Virus record (IMG/VR): IMGVR_UViG_3300035659_001198 | Location: 1-42,168 of that record | Direction: 5' to 3' (one strand) | Length of the DNA stretch: 42,168 nucleotides | Source of the DNA: a virus | In this document: piece by piece, positions 23,365 through 30,358 of the stretch | Layout of the letters: every line of letters starts with the position of its first letter | Position numbering within the stretch: the stretch's first letter is position 1 | Position numbers and translations under genes: made by a program | The notes under the pieces: generated by a model | What the model was told of the DNA's origin: nothing | Database searches by the model: none | What the model saw: the letters and a program-made list of their open reading frames with translations, nothing else

Positions 23365-24024
23365 ATGAAAGACAATCGCTCCATTGAATCGAAGATCGTA
23401 AAGACCGAGCCCGTGAAATGGAAGGCCCTGGAGATACTCCAAACCAAGGACCTGAAGGAGATGTCCAAGGAATCCTACGGGCGACTAAAGACATCGCTCA
23501 TAGACAACTCCTTCGTTCAGACCTTGAATGTCTGGGCAAACAACGGGAAGCTTTACTGCCTTGATGGATACCACCGGATCAAGGTAATGATGGAACTGGA
23601 GAAAGAAGGTTATACCGTACCCGAAGAACTGCCCGCCAATTTTATAGCGTGCCGTAACCGTAAGGAGGCTTCCAAATTGGTGCTAATCTATTCGGCCATT
23701 TATGCCAATGTGACCGGCGAGGGGCTTTATGAATTCATGAACTCGGAAGGATTGGAATTGAATGATATCAAGTTTGATGTGGAGTTGCCGGAGATAGACT
23801 TTGAAAAATTTGAGAAAGAGTTCTTTGAAGAGAAAGAGCAAGGCGGGAATGGTGGTGGGATGATTCCTGAAAAAGATCCTAATATCATTGCTCGCATTTC
23901 GTTTCATCCAGGGATGTGGCTTGGGAAGCGTGAAGAGATTTTGAATGTCTTTGAAAAAATGAAAAAATCCTATATCTTTCTTTTGGCCGGGATGACTTTT
24001 CCTACGGTATGGCCTTATGCCTAA
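23365..24024 (+). CDS. ParB-like domain protein, overlapping a radical SAM gene
   Basis: A 219-residue protein. Residues 1-155 are clearly homologous to the N-terminal domain of the ParB-methyltransferase at 6061 (shared VxWKxL, LKEMxKES, NVWxNNGK, LDGYHR versus LDGHHR, ANFIxCxNRKEA, YSAIYANVT). Instead of a methyltransferase it continues through an acidic/glycine linker (EKEQGGNGGGM) into PNIIARISFHPGMWLGKREE. It then ends IFLLAGMTF, which looks like the first strand of a Rossmann-type domain. It overlaps the next gene by 16 bases in another frame. It probably binds nucleotide (ParB/Srx fold) and positions its partner on DNA or protein. Confidence 0.75.
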   Translation: MKDNRSIESKIVKTEPVKWKALEILQTKDLKEMSKESYGRLKTSLIDNSFVQTLNVWANNGKLYCLDGYHRIKVMMELEKEGYTVPEELPANFIACRNRKEASKLVLIYSAIYANVTGEGLYEFMNSEGLELNDIKFDVELPEIDFEKFEKEFFEEKEQGGNGGGMIPEKDPNIIARISFHPGMWLGKREEILNVFEKMKKSYIFLLAGMTFPTVWPYA

Positions 24025-25283
24025 ACAGCCTTCCTAAAGAAAACCTTTTCAGGGTTACTTCCAAAACCGCAAAATATGTTGACTGGCTTCTCTTCTCTTG
24101 CTTTTGGTGGGAACATATATATTTATTGGCAGATTTTCTGAGAAAAGCAGGAATTAGGAAAGGAGATACTGAAAGACCAAAAATCATAGTAGGTGGTTTT
24201 AACACTTTTAATCCTGTCCCATTTCAGGCCTATGCTGATTATGTAGTTTGTGGTGACGGTGAGGAGATCCTTCCCAAAATTATTGAGGGTAAAGAATCTC
24301 CTCCCCTGGAGTGGCTAAATGTGGACCCGCTTAGAGGGTTTCTTTTAGAAAACCAAAAAGGAATTGCTCGAATTGAGATTGCAAGGGGCTGTAAATTTAG
24401 ATGCCACTTCTGTGCGGTTTCTCATTTGAAACCATACCGAGAAGTGCCATTTGATGAAGTATATGAGCAATTAAAGAAAACAAAATCTCCGCGTGTTTCC
24501 TGCTTTTCTCCCGAACCGACCTTGCATTCTCGAAATGATGAAATCACAGATATGTGTCACCGATTAGGTAAGCACCGTGAGGATAGCGATGTTCGCCTTG
24601 ATCGAATCTCTAAAAAATCGGATGCTGTTCCAAGAGTAGGCATAGAGGGTTTATCGGAGAGGCTTAGAAAATCAATCGGGAAGCCTTATGAGGATGAACA
24701 AATTATTGAGGCCATAGATAGGGCTATAAAAGAAAAGAGGAAAGGAATCTTTCTCTATTTTATCCTGGACCTTCCAGGAGAAACGGAAGAAGACTGGATG
24801 GCCTTCCATATCTTGTTTAAAAAGATTGATAAAATTCCAGGGATTCAAGATTTTGTAGTCAAACCTTCTCCTTCAGTGTTTCTGCCTAATCCACACACCC
24901 CGATGGAATTTGATGGAATCCATTGGGATAGACCATATCAACAAAAATGGATTAACATATTTCACGGCAAAGGGAAAAGGGATCGAACAGAAAATAGAGA
25001 ATGGGAGATGATATTGACCGAAAGGTCGAGAGTGTTCTCCCCTGCAAATAGGGTGCTTTGTATGATTTCAACCCGTGCAGGAGAAGAATTTTCAGCCATT
25101 GAAGAAGAATTATCGAGAAAAAAAGCGATTCAGGATCAGGGCGGGAGGGTGAAGTGTGTGAATCAAAATCTGTTGATACGAGTCCTCACAAAATATGGTG
25201 GTGTGGATCATTACTGTGGTGGAATTGATGAGAATCAAAAATCATCTACTCCTTGGAAAAAATTAATTGTAAAATCTAAATAA
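24009..25283 (+). CDS. Radical SAM protein with B12-binding-like N-terminal part
   Basis: A 424-residue protein. CKFRCHFC (CxxxCxxC) at about 130-137 binds the radical SAM 4Fe-4S cluster, preceded by IARIEIARG. Later VGIEGLSERLRKSIGKPY and FLYFILDLPGETEEDW are the family's SAM-contact motifs. N-terminal KIIVGGFNTFNPVPFQAYAD and YVVCGDGEE resemble the end of a cobalamin-binding Rossmann domain, but without the DxHxxG motif. The start lacks a ribosome site and overlaps the ParB-domain gene, whose last residues (YIFLLAGMTF) look like the missing first strand. So translation coupling, a frameshifted fusion or a sequence error is likely. Substrate unknown; a nucleic acid base is possible. Confidence 0.8.
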   Translation: MALCLNSLPKENLFRVTSKTAKYVDWLLFSCFWWEHIYLLADFLRKAGIRKGDTERPKIIVGGFNTFNPVPFQAYADYVVCGDGEEILPKIIEGKESPPLEWLNVDPLRGFLLENQKGIARIEIARGCKFRCHFCAVSHLKPYREVPFDEVYEQLKKTKSPRVSCFSPEPTLHSRNDEITDMCHRLGKHREDSDVRLDRISKKSDAVPRVGIEGLSERLRKSIGKPYEDEQIIEAIDRAIKEKRKGIFLYFILDLPGETEEDWMAFHILFKKIDKIPGIQDFVVKPSPSVFLPNPHTPMEFDGIHWDRPYQQKWINIFHGKGKRDRTENREWEMILTERSRVFSPANRVLCMISTRAGEEFSAIEEELSRKKAIQDQGGRVKCVNQNLLIRVLTKYGGVDHYCGGIDENQKSSTPWKKLIVKSK

Positions 25284-25504
25284 TATTGCCTACTTATAAG
25301 AATCAACCTATTTTTTGATCATCTTACCCATAACAAATTTTGTCAATTCACTCATATCTTATTGATTTTACTTATCTTTTTTAATCCAAAAAACGTCACC
25401 AGTTTTACCTTTTTTCACACTTTCACCAGCTTGTAACAATACTTCACAATCTAAACATGACTATCCTATTGATATTATTAGCTATTTTTTTTCTATCTTT
25501 TTGC
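25284..25504. other. AT-rich noncoding region before early genes
   Basis: A 221-base, strongly AT-rich stretch between the radical SAM gene and the promoter at 25505. It has many T runs (CCTATTTTTTGATC, CTTATCTTTTTTAATCC, TTTTTTTTCTATC) and no credible gene. It separates late and early blocks and is probably regulatory or a transcription end. I see no strong hairpin or tRNA in it. Confidence 0.6.
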
Positions 25505-25540
25505 TTGCATTGGTATATATCTTGCAATATATAAGATATA
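25505..25540 (+). promoter_or_regulatory. Sigma-70-like promoter overlapping a 8-bp dyad (operator-like)
   Basis: TTGCAT (25505-25510), a 17-base spacer and TATATA (25528-25533) read as a -35/-10 pair. TATATCTT (25516-25523) and AAGATATA (25533-25540) form an inverted repeat that covers the -10 box. The first early gene starts at 25555. This would be the promoter of the rightward early operon, with a repressor site on top. Confidence 0.6.
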
Positions 25541-25554
25541 AAGGAGATAAGAAG

Positions 25555-25830
25555 ATGGAAGAGAAAACCAAAAATCAGAAAGGAGAAAAGAAGATGAAAT
25601 GCTTGGGACAAGTAAATCAAGGTAGATGGTGTCAGGAATCTTACGAATCTGCTTCTGGAGATGCTCGTAGAAGGGCAATACAACTTAGAAAATTGGGTTA
25701 TCAAGTTACCGTCGGTTCCATGGGAATGCAAATAACTAAAGTAGGTTCCATCCGCCTTACGATGGTAACTGTTAACCCCGGAGTCAACTCTAATACTTCT
25801 GGACTTCCGGAAGTGGAAATGGTTTGGTAA
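25555..25830 (+). CDS. Small early protein, unrecognised
   Basis: A 91-residue product from ATG 25555 (AAAGGAGATAAGAAG). A second ATG at 25594 has an almost identical ribosome site (AAAGGAGAAAAGAAG), so either start may be used, and the doubled site looks like a local duplication. The shorter form begins MKCLGQVNQGRWCQESYESA. The rest is beta-rich (GYQVTVGSMGMQITKVGSIRL). Immediately after the early promoter, so it is an early-expressed protein. No family is recognised. Confidence 0.65.
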   Translation: MEEKTKNQKGEKKMKCLGQVNQGRWCQESYESASGDARRRAIQLRKLGYQVTVGSMGMQITKVGSIRLTMVTVNPGVNSNTSGLPEVEMVW

Positions 25831-25833
25831 AAG

Positions 25834-26007
25834 ATGAAAACTAATCAGATCAAAAAAGAGTATGAGAGGGAGGATCGAGAGACAGGAATAGAAAAACTGC
25901 TCCATCTCTCCTATGATCGGCTGGCTGATGGCGGGCGAAATCGCAACAGATCGCCCAGGAGAATTGATCCCGAAACAGCGGAAGCAATCCGACGGATGTG
26001 GGCATGA
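25834..26007 (+). CDS. Small protein with C-terminal RRIDPxTAxAIRR motif (1 of 3)
   Basis: A 57-residue product starting 4 bases after the previous stop. The charged N-terminus (KKEYEREDRETGIEKLL) is followed by GGRNRNRSPRRIDPETAEAIRRMWA. The last 25 residues match almost residue for residue those of the gene at 26928 and more loosely those at 26029. The DNA of that part is also nearly identical to the copy at 26928, including GAAATCGCAACAGATCGCCC. The basic, helical ending suggests nucleic acid or protein binding, but the role is unknown. Confidence 0.6.
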   Translation: MKTNQIKKEYEREDRETGIEKLLHLSYDRLADGGRNRNRSPRRIDPETAEAIRRMWA

Positions 26008-26028
26008 CACCCGGAAAGAAGAAAGAAA

Positions 26029-26190
26029 ATGGCTTGCAGGTGGGAGGAGGAAATATTTAGATTTGAAGGTAAGATGGATGAGTGCGGTTGTCCAACTTGC
26101 CCATACCGCACGTTGGCGGAATGTTATGAGGAGCCAACGGGAGTATTGATTGATGAGACGGCGGCAGCAATTCGCCGAGCATTTTGCTGA
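26029..26190 (+). CDS. Small cysteine-rich protein with C-terminal AAAIRRAFC motif (2 of 3)
   Basis: A 53-residue product from ATG 26029; ATG 26074 (38 residues) is an alternative. It has a cysteine cluster MDECGCPTCPYRTLAECYEE, perhaps metal-binding, and then VLIDETAAAIRRAFC, the same ending as its two relatives. It differs from them in lacking the RNRNRSPRR part. It lies between relative 1 and a zinc-ribbon gene. Confidence 0.55.
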   Translation: MACRWEEEIFRFEGKMDECGCPTCPYRTLAECYEEPTGVLIDETAAAIRRAFC

Positions 26191-26202
26191 AAGGAATAGA
26201 AA

Positions 26203-26415
26203 ATGAAAATTAAAGCCCACACTAACACGTTGAATTGCAACAGATGTCAAAGGTCATTTACTGCACCATTGAACGGGGAAGCAAGCGAGTATTACAAGGG
26301 AGTGACAAGGGTAACATATCCCTTGATGACTTGCCCATATTGCGGCATGCACGATAGCCACTACATTTACGAAAGAGATAATAAAGACGTAGAAATAATT
26401 AAAATAGAATTATAA
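26203..26415 (+). CDS. Small zinc-ribbon protein
   Basis: A 70-residue protein with ribosome site GAAAGGAATAGAAA. CNRCQRSF and later MTCPYCGMHD give two CxxC pairs about 30 residues apart, a treble-clef or ribbon zinc site. The remaining part is short beta sequence and an acidic end. Phage early proteins of this kind often bind host RNA polymerase or nucleic acid, but no partner can be named here. Confidence 0.65.
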   Translation: MKIKAHTNTLNCNRCQRSFTAPLNGEASEYYKGVTRVTYPLMTCPYCGMHDSHYIYERDNKDVEIIKIEL

Positions 26416-26471
26416 CTTAAACTCAGCCCACCCCGACATAACACCGGGTAGAAAGGGGAAAGGAGTAGAAA

Positions 26472-26900
26472 ATGAAACGATTTATTAGCGTAATGGGATG
26501 GAGTAAGCATCATAAGCAGATGGATAGCAACCCAAAATTGGACACCGCTGCCAAGGGACCACGGGATTGTGAAAGTGGGTATATCGTCTACAAGATCAAC
26601 CCCGATGGCTCCCATACCAATCTGACTGTTGATATGTCCGAACCCATCACCCTCAATCGGTGCATAAAAATATTGGCTGAAGCTGAGCGCATGACGGGTA
26701 ACAATTACTCCAAAATCGTTGTTGAGGATGAGTCCTTTGATGATGCGGGAGAGACCATTAATCGCAAGCATTATGTGTACTCGGTCAAACATAACCGCCT
26801 GACCATCTGGGCTGGGAAACGAGGCCTCTCGCCGGTCTATGAAAATTGGGACGGGACGATTTGCAAAGATCAAGATGCTCTTGCAGATTGTTTGCTTTAA
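26472..26900 (+). CDS. Unrecognised early protein
   Basis: A 142-residue protein with an excellent ribosome site (GGGGAAAGGAGTAGAAA). It has a beta-rich, soluble pattern (SGYIVYKINPDGSHTNLTVDM, TLNRCIKILAEAERMTGNN, HYVYSVKHNRLTIWAG) and a small cysteine content. No family, signal peptide or membrane segment is seen. Confidence 0.6.
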   Translation: MKRFISVMGWSKHHKQMDSNPKLDTAAKGPRDCESGYIVYKINPDGSHTNLTVDMSEPITLNRCIKILAEAERMTGNNYSKIVVEDESFDDAGETINRKHYVYSVKHNRLTIWAGKRGLSPVYENWDGTICKDQDALADCLL

Positions 26901-26927
26901 AAAATCAAACGCCAAAAGGAGGAAATT

Positions 26928-27059
26928 ATGGATTACAAATGGGAATCTAAGTTGCTCCATGAGCACCCGGCGAAGCACAACGCCGGAAGAAATCGCAACA
27001 GATCGCCCAGAAGAATTGACCCCAAGACCGCAGACGCCATTCGGAGGGCGTTCTGCTGA
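26928..27059 (+). CDS. Small protein with C-terminal RRIDPxTAxAIRR motif (3 of 3)
   Basis: A 43-residue product, with AAAAGGAGGAAATT before ATG. The ending GRNRNRSPRRIDPKTADAIRRAFC repeats that of the gene at 25834, with about 80 percent identity over 24 residues, and ends in AFC like the gene at 26029. The N-terminus (MDYKWESKLLHEHPAKH) is different. Three relatives within 1.2 kb point to local duplication and divergence of a small protein family. Confidence 0.6.
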   Translation: MDYKWESKLLHEHPAKHNAGRNRNRSPRRIDPKTADAIRRAFC

Positions 27060-27073
27060 AAGAGGAGGAAATA

Positions 27074-27292
27074 ATGAAAACGAGAAACCAAATTGCAGAG
27101 GAATTAATGTCAGGGTGCCAAACGGATGAGGAGTGGGGTGAGGATGAACGGAAACCCTGGACGGATCATGAGACCATTGCAGAGGCAATTCGGGATGGTA
27201 TGGCCATCGATGAAATCCTAAATATGCCGGAAATGGAATCGTGGCCTGAAACATATGTTTGGGTGAAAAATGAATTGAAGAGTGAGAATTGA
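27074..27292 (+). CDS. Small acidic helical protein
   Basis: A 72-residue protein, with AAAGAGGAGGAAATA before ATG. It is acidic and helical (NQIAEELMSGCQTDEEWG, HETIAEAIRDGMAIDEILN) and ends WPETYVWVKNELKSEN. The high acidic charge makes a DNA-mimic or other inhibitor conceivable, but nothing specific is visible. Confidence 0.6.
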   Translation: MKTRNQIAEELMSGCQTDEEWGEDERKPWTDHETIAEAIRDGMAIDEILNMPEMESWPETYVWVKNELKSEN

Positions 27293-27329
27293 TACCAAAT
27301 AACATTCCGAGACGAAGGAGGTAAGACAA

Positions 27330-27566
27330 ATGAATTTAGTGACCTTATACAAAAGCCTTCCCCAAGCAGTAGCAATCCCAGATATCATTTGGACCGCACA
27401 GGCAGAAATTGAACGGATGGAGGAACTTAGGGCAGAACTCCAGACTCTCGAAAATAAATATGCGTCTGAAACAATCCCGACAATGTTGGAGGCTCTTAGG
27501 GTAGACTGGACGGATAAGGAATTGACCGAGGGAGGTTTCCTTAAATCAGGATTGGAGAGCGAATGA
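27330..27566 (+). CDS. Small helical protein
   Basis: A 78-residue protein with GAAGGAGGTAAGACAA before ATG. Residues 20-60 are a probable coiled coil (IWTAQAEIERMEELRAELQT, LENKYASET). It ends just before the solitary CRISPR repeat. No function can be assigned. Confidence 0.6.
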   Translation: MNLVTLYKSLPQAVAIPDIIWTAQAEIERMEELRAELQTLENKYASETIPTMLEALRVDWTDKELTEGGFLKSGLESE

Positions 27567-27577
27567 AAAAGAAATCA

Positions 27578-27609
27578 GTTTCAATCCACGCGCCCGCATG
27601 GGGCGCGAC
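27578..27609 (-). CRISPR. Solitary type I-C-like CRISPR repeat (single unit, 32 bp)
   Basis: Exactly 32 bases read on the minus strand GTCGCGCCCCATGCGGGCGC and then GTGGATTGAAAC, the layout of type I-C repeats: GTCGC start, a GC-rich stem with GCATG-type loop, and the invariant end GATTGAAAC. The stem CGCGCCC (27589-27595) / GGGCGCG (27601-27607) has seven pairs. There is no second repeat, no spacer array, no leader and no cas gene in the window, so this is one isolated unit. It lies between two + strand genes, opposite to its own sense. Such solitary repeats in phages are known to include RNA-based anti-CRISPRs. Confidence 0.85.
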
Positions 27610-27638
27610 GAAAACAGACGTGAGGAAAGGAGGATACG

Positions 27639-28241
27639 ATGAACCAATTAATCGTTAAATATCAAGGAGAATGCAAGAAATGCGGGCAGTTCTTAGAAGT
27701 TGGTCAACCTGCCATGTATGAGAAAAGCATGGGCATCTTTTGTGTTGGATGCGAACCTAAAGACACAGAAGAAATCAGGACTTTCCGACTTGCGAAGGCC
27801 GAACGCAAAGCGAAGAAATATGAAGAATGGGCAGGGAAAAGAGAACGGGAGGCCAACGCTCAGTTAAACAGTCATTCAGAAGTCCGGCATGACTGGGCTT
27901 TCATCACCCAACCCGGCCATATCCCGTTCAGAGCGCAGATGATAAAGGCCGATGATAGAGCGTTTGAAAGCCTCCAGGTTGCAAAAGGATTCAGATGGAA
28001 AGCGAAAAACTTACTCAATGTTCGGGTAGCTGGGGATGCAGAGAAAGAAAGACAAGCTAAAAGAGAAGCACTTGACCAACTTATTAGCAAGGGAAGCAAA
28101 GTTATTGATACCATTTTTGGTGAAGGGACCGTCTTGAGTATCCACAAAAAATCGTACCGGATTCAGTTTAATTCCAAATGCGGACCTGACCAGTTTTTTA
28201 CTTGTGCCAGAGATAAAAGTTACGTTCGCCCAGTTATTTAA
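27639..28241 (+). CDS. DUF3560-like protein with N-terminal zinc ribbon
   Basis: A 200-residue protein with GAAAGGAGGATACG before ATG. It has an N-terminal zinc ribbon (CKKCGQFLEVGQPAMYEKSM, then CVGC). A charged helical middle follows (AERKAKKYEEWAGKREREAN, SHSEVRHDWAFITQPGHIPF), the form of DUF3560 proteins that contain a RAxKYEExAxR helix and a GHHS-type segment. The C-terminal 50 residues form a small beta domain (SKVIDTIFGEGTVLSIHKKS). DUF3560 proteins are common in plasmids and phages without a settled function. Confidence 0.6.
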   Translation: MNQLIVKYQGECKKCGQFLEVGQPAMYEKSMGIFCVGCEPKDTEEIRTFRLAKAERKAKKYEEWAGKREREANAQLNSHSEVRHDWAFITQPGHIPFRAQMIKADDRAFESLQVAKGFRWKAKNLLNVRVAGDAEKERQAKREALDQLISKGSKVIDTIFGEGTVLSIHKKSYRIQFNSKCGPDQFFTCARDKSYVRPVI

Positions 28242-28275
28242 CCTTAACCACCCGCGAGGGAGAAAGGGATTGAAA

Positions 28276-28533
28276 ATGAGAGATATTCAGATTTATCGAT
28301 CAACCGATTATGATTGCGTAATCAACCTTTTTAATGGCCGGGCTGATGTCGGAAGGGAAGAGGTTGTTATTAAAACTAAGAATGTTTACGGCACTCTTTA
28401 TACCTATGCTGAACCTTCAATCCCTGGTCAATATGCCTTTGGCGGCACGATCCTTTTTACTTCAAACGGGATCTTCCCAGAATTTAACGCTCCAATAAAA
28501 TTACATGATCGCAGAATGGATTTAGAAAGTTAA
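28276..28533 (+). CDS. Small unrecognised protein
   Basis: An 85-residue protein starting at ATG 28276 with AGAAAGGGATTGAAA as ribosome site; a longer frame from 28204 overlaps the previous gene. It is beta-rich (DYDCVINLFNGRADVGREE, TLYTYAEPSIPGQYAFGGTI). No family is recognised. Confidence 0.5.
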   Translation: MRDIQIYRSTDYDCVINLFNGRADVGREEVVIKTKNVYGTLYTYAEPSIPGQYAFGGTILFTSNGIFPEFNAPIKLHDRRMDLES

Positions 28534-28558
28534 CCCCCACACCTTCCCCAGCATCACA

Positions 28559-28589
28559 TTGACATTTTTCGATTGTCGTGAATACAGAC
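28559..28589 (+). promoter_or_regulatory. Possible promoter for gene at 28635
   Basis: TTGACA (28559-28564) is a perfect -35 box, followed at 18 bases by TACAGA, a weak -10 candidate. The segment ACAGACGTGA at 28584 also occurs next to the CRISPR repeat (27614). It lies in the 101-base gap before the next gene and could start a new message. Confidence 0.35.
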
Positions 28590-28634
28590 GTGAAAAAGGG
28601 TAGTTTTTAAATAAAATACTGAAAGGAGAAAACG

Positions 28635-29879
28635 ATGAAAACGGAAAAACGAGCACAGATGATCACGGACAAAATCAGCAAAATCACATCAGACGAATCC
28701 CAGGTGATCTCCACTTACCGAACCTCCGACAGTTCCGTGCAGGCGGAGTTGAGGTTGAGGGCGGAGTGGACGATCCGAGTGCCCGTGGATGAGATCAATT
28801 CCCCCAGGGATTTGAGCGGGAAAAACGGTGAACTTTGGAGCTCCATGTGGCCACTAACCCGTGATATCTCCAAAACCTCCGAGCTGAAAACGGGCAACAG
28901 CCGTGTGACCATCCCTATCAGCGCAAAAACCAAAACAGGACCGGAACGGCGCACCGAAGCTAAAAATCTCTGGTTGACCGAAACCGGAACCGCATTTTTG
29001 AGTGATTACCGCGCCGTGACCGGCAAACGACACCTCGCCGAAATCCGCAACCAGATCACCGACCTCCAATCGCAGCAAAAAGCCCTCATCCCGAAACTCC
29101 GGGAATCCAACTCCATTTATTTGGCAGGCAAAAAAACCGAGCGGGGGGAACTGGCTACCAAAAACGCTGAGGCTCTCAAATCCGGAAAATTTTGGGAGGC
29201 AGACAAGGACACCCTTAAAGGTTATTTCCACCCCCCGTTTGATAAAAATTACCTTGCCGATGTCTCCGAGAAATGGCGCGCCGCCCTGTTTTTGGAGTGT
29301 GAATCGGTCTCCTACAAGCGATATTCCGGCGACTGGGGACACAAACTCACGGGAACCGGGCGAGGCTATCTCTGCGGGATTGACGACAACGGGGATGAGT
29401 GGGGGCACAGGGTTGAGAATCTCCCTCAATCCCATGACCAATTTGGAGATGCCGGGCTGGACAGCACGGTTGAGGAGGCGATGGAAAACCTGTTTGATAT
29501 CTCCAAAACTGCCCTCGCCAATTGCCAGCGACAGGGCGATCTCTTGTTTTGCTCGGAAAAAATTCCGGGGAAGAGAACCATTTGCGATCATTGCGGATAT
29601 CCCTATCATGCGGATTATCAAGCGATAGGAAAAGCCTATCCATGCGGATGTTACTCCGGTGAGGCAATTCCAAAAACACTCCCCGCCGTGGAACTCCATC
29701 CCGAAGAGAAATGGATTCCTCGTGAGTCTCATGAGATCACGAGTATCAGTCTCCAACGAAATGGGAGATATTTTAAATCAGATCACGAGATCACGGTATT
29801 GCACACCAGCCATCCGGTGGTAATGTTGCCACCAGGAGAATATCGGCTGTATGCTCTGAAAATTGCAGACGCTGATTAA
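28635..29879 (+). CDS. Unrecognised protein with cysteine-rich zinc site
   Basis: A 414-residue protein with GAAAGGAGAAAACG before ATG. The N-terminal 100 residues are charged with TxxxxR strands. Residues 120-160 form a coiled coil (KRHLAEIRNQITDLQSQQ). A probable zinc site CDHCGYPYHADYQAIGKAYPCGC lies at about 320-345. The end (HEITSISLQRNGRYFKS, HTSHPVVMLPPGEYRLY) is a beta motif seen at the end of several phage proteins of unknown role. No enzymatic motif is visible. Confidence 0.6.
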   Translation: MKTEKRAQMITDKISKITSDESQVISTYRTSDSSVQAELRLRAEWTIRVPVDEINSPRDLSGKNGELWSSMWPLTRDISKTSELKTGNSRVTIPISAKTKTGPERRTEAKNLWLTETGTAFLSDYRAVTGKRHLAEIRNQITDLQSQQKALIPKLRESNSIYLAGKKTERGELATKNAEALKSGKFWEADKDTLKGYFHPPFDKNYLADVSEKWRAALFLECESVSYKRYSGDWGHKLTGTGRGYLCGIDDNGDEWGHRVENLPQSHDQFGDAGLDSTVEEAMENLFDISKTALANCQRQGDLLFCSEKIPGKRTICDHCGYPYHADYQAIGKAYPCGCYSGEAIPKTLPAVELHPEEKWIPRESHEITSISLQRNGRYFKSDHEITVLHTSHPVVMLPPGEYRLYALKIADAD

Positions 29880-29932
29880 TGTTGAGCCCAAAACGAAATC
29901 ACTGAAAACATTTGTGGAGAAAGGAGATTAAT

Positions 29933-30358
29933 ATGCAGAAAAAGATCATTGCACCAAGAGTCAGAGAGGGAACGGCAGAGTGGTATAAGGACCATTTCGC
30001 CAACACTAATGCGGGAGTAGTTTTTATGCTTGAAAGCCTCCCCGAACTCTACAAGCGGGCCATGTTGGAGATTAAGGGAAAATTCTCCCATGGGGAATTG
30101 CTTCTTATCGTGGATGTCTACAATGCCACGATTCTTACACCCGGGATGCCCATGCTAGATGCCCAGGTGTCGGACGGGATCGCCCTCGACCATCTGGACG
30201 GCAAATGGGAGGTGGACGGAGAGATCCTGATTGAGAAAATTGCGGATCTCACATCATACCAAAAGGCGGTTCTGGAGATCTGGGCCAATGGTTATTGGTA
30301 TGCCCAGCCGGGGAAGGAATTGCGGGACCTCGAAAAGTATGTAAGAGGACTTTTGTGA
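29933..30358 (+). CDS. Unrecognised early protein
   Basis: A 141-residue protein from ATG 29933 (AAAGGAGATTAAT). Pattern: an N-terminal helix pair (REGTAEWYKDHFANTNAGVV), a central HGELLLIVDVYNATILTPGM, and a C-terminal helix (SYQKAVLEIWANGYWYA). Its stop TGA overlaps the start of the following pseudogene (GTGATG). No family is recognised. Confidence 0.6.
   Translation: MQKKIIAPRVREGTAEWYKDHFANTNAGVVFMLESLPELYKRAMLEIKGKFSHGELLLIVDVYNATILTPGMPMLDAQVSDGIALDHLDGKWEVDGEILIEKIADLTSYQKAVLEIWANGYWYAQPGKELRDLEKYVRGLL

Noticed and set aside
25444-26250. 268-residue minus-strand frame
   Set aside because: Covers the early promoter and three + strand genes with good ribosome sites; serine and phenylalanine-rich shadow composition.
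26367-27329. 320-residue minus-strand frame
   Set aside because: Antisense to four + strand genes with ribosome sites, no recognisable domain.
27578-27609. A CRISPR-Cas system or array in the window
   Set aside because: Only one repeat unit, no spacer and no cas gene were found.
27563-27658. Small frame (MKKKSVSIHAPAWGATKTDV and on) covering the CRISPR repeat
   Set aside because: Its core VSIHAPAWGA is just the translated repeat, a common false gene in CRISPR regions, and it overlaps the next gene's start.
28854-29756. 300-residue minus-strand frame
   Set aside because: Shadow of the gene at 28635, whose cysteine motif and ribosome site are convincing.
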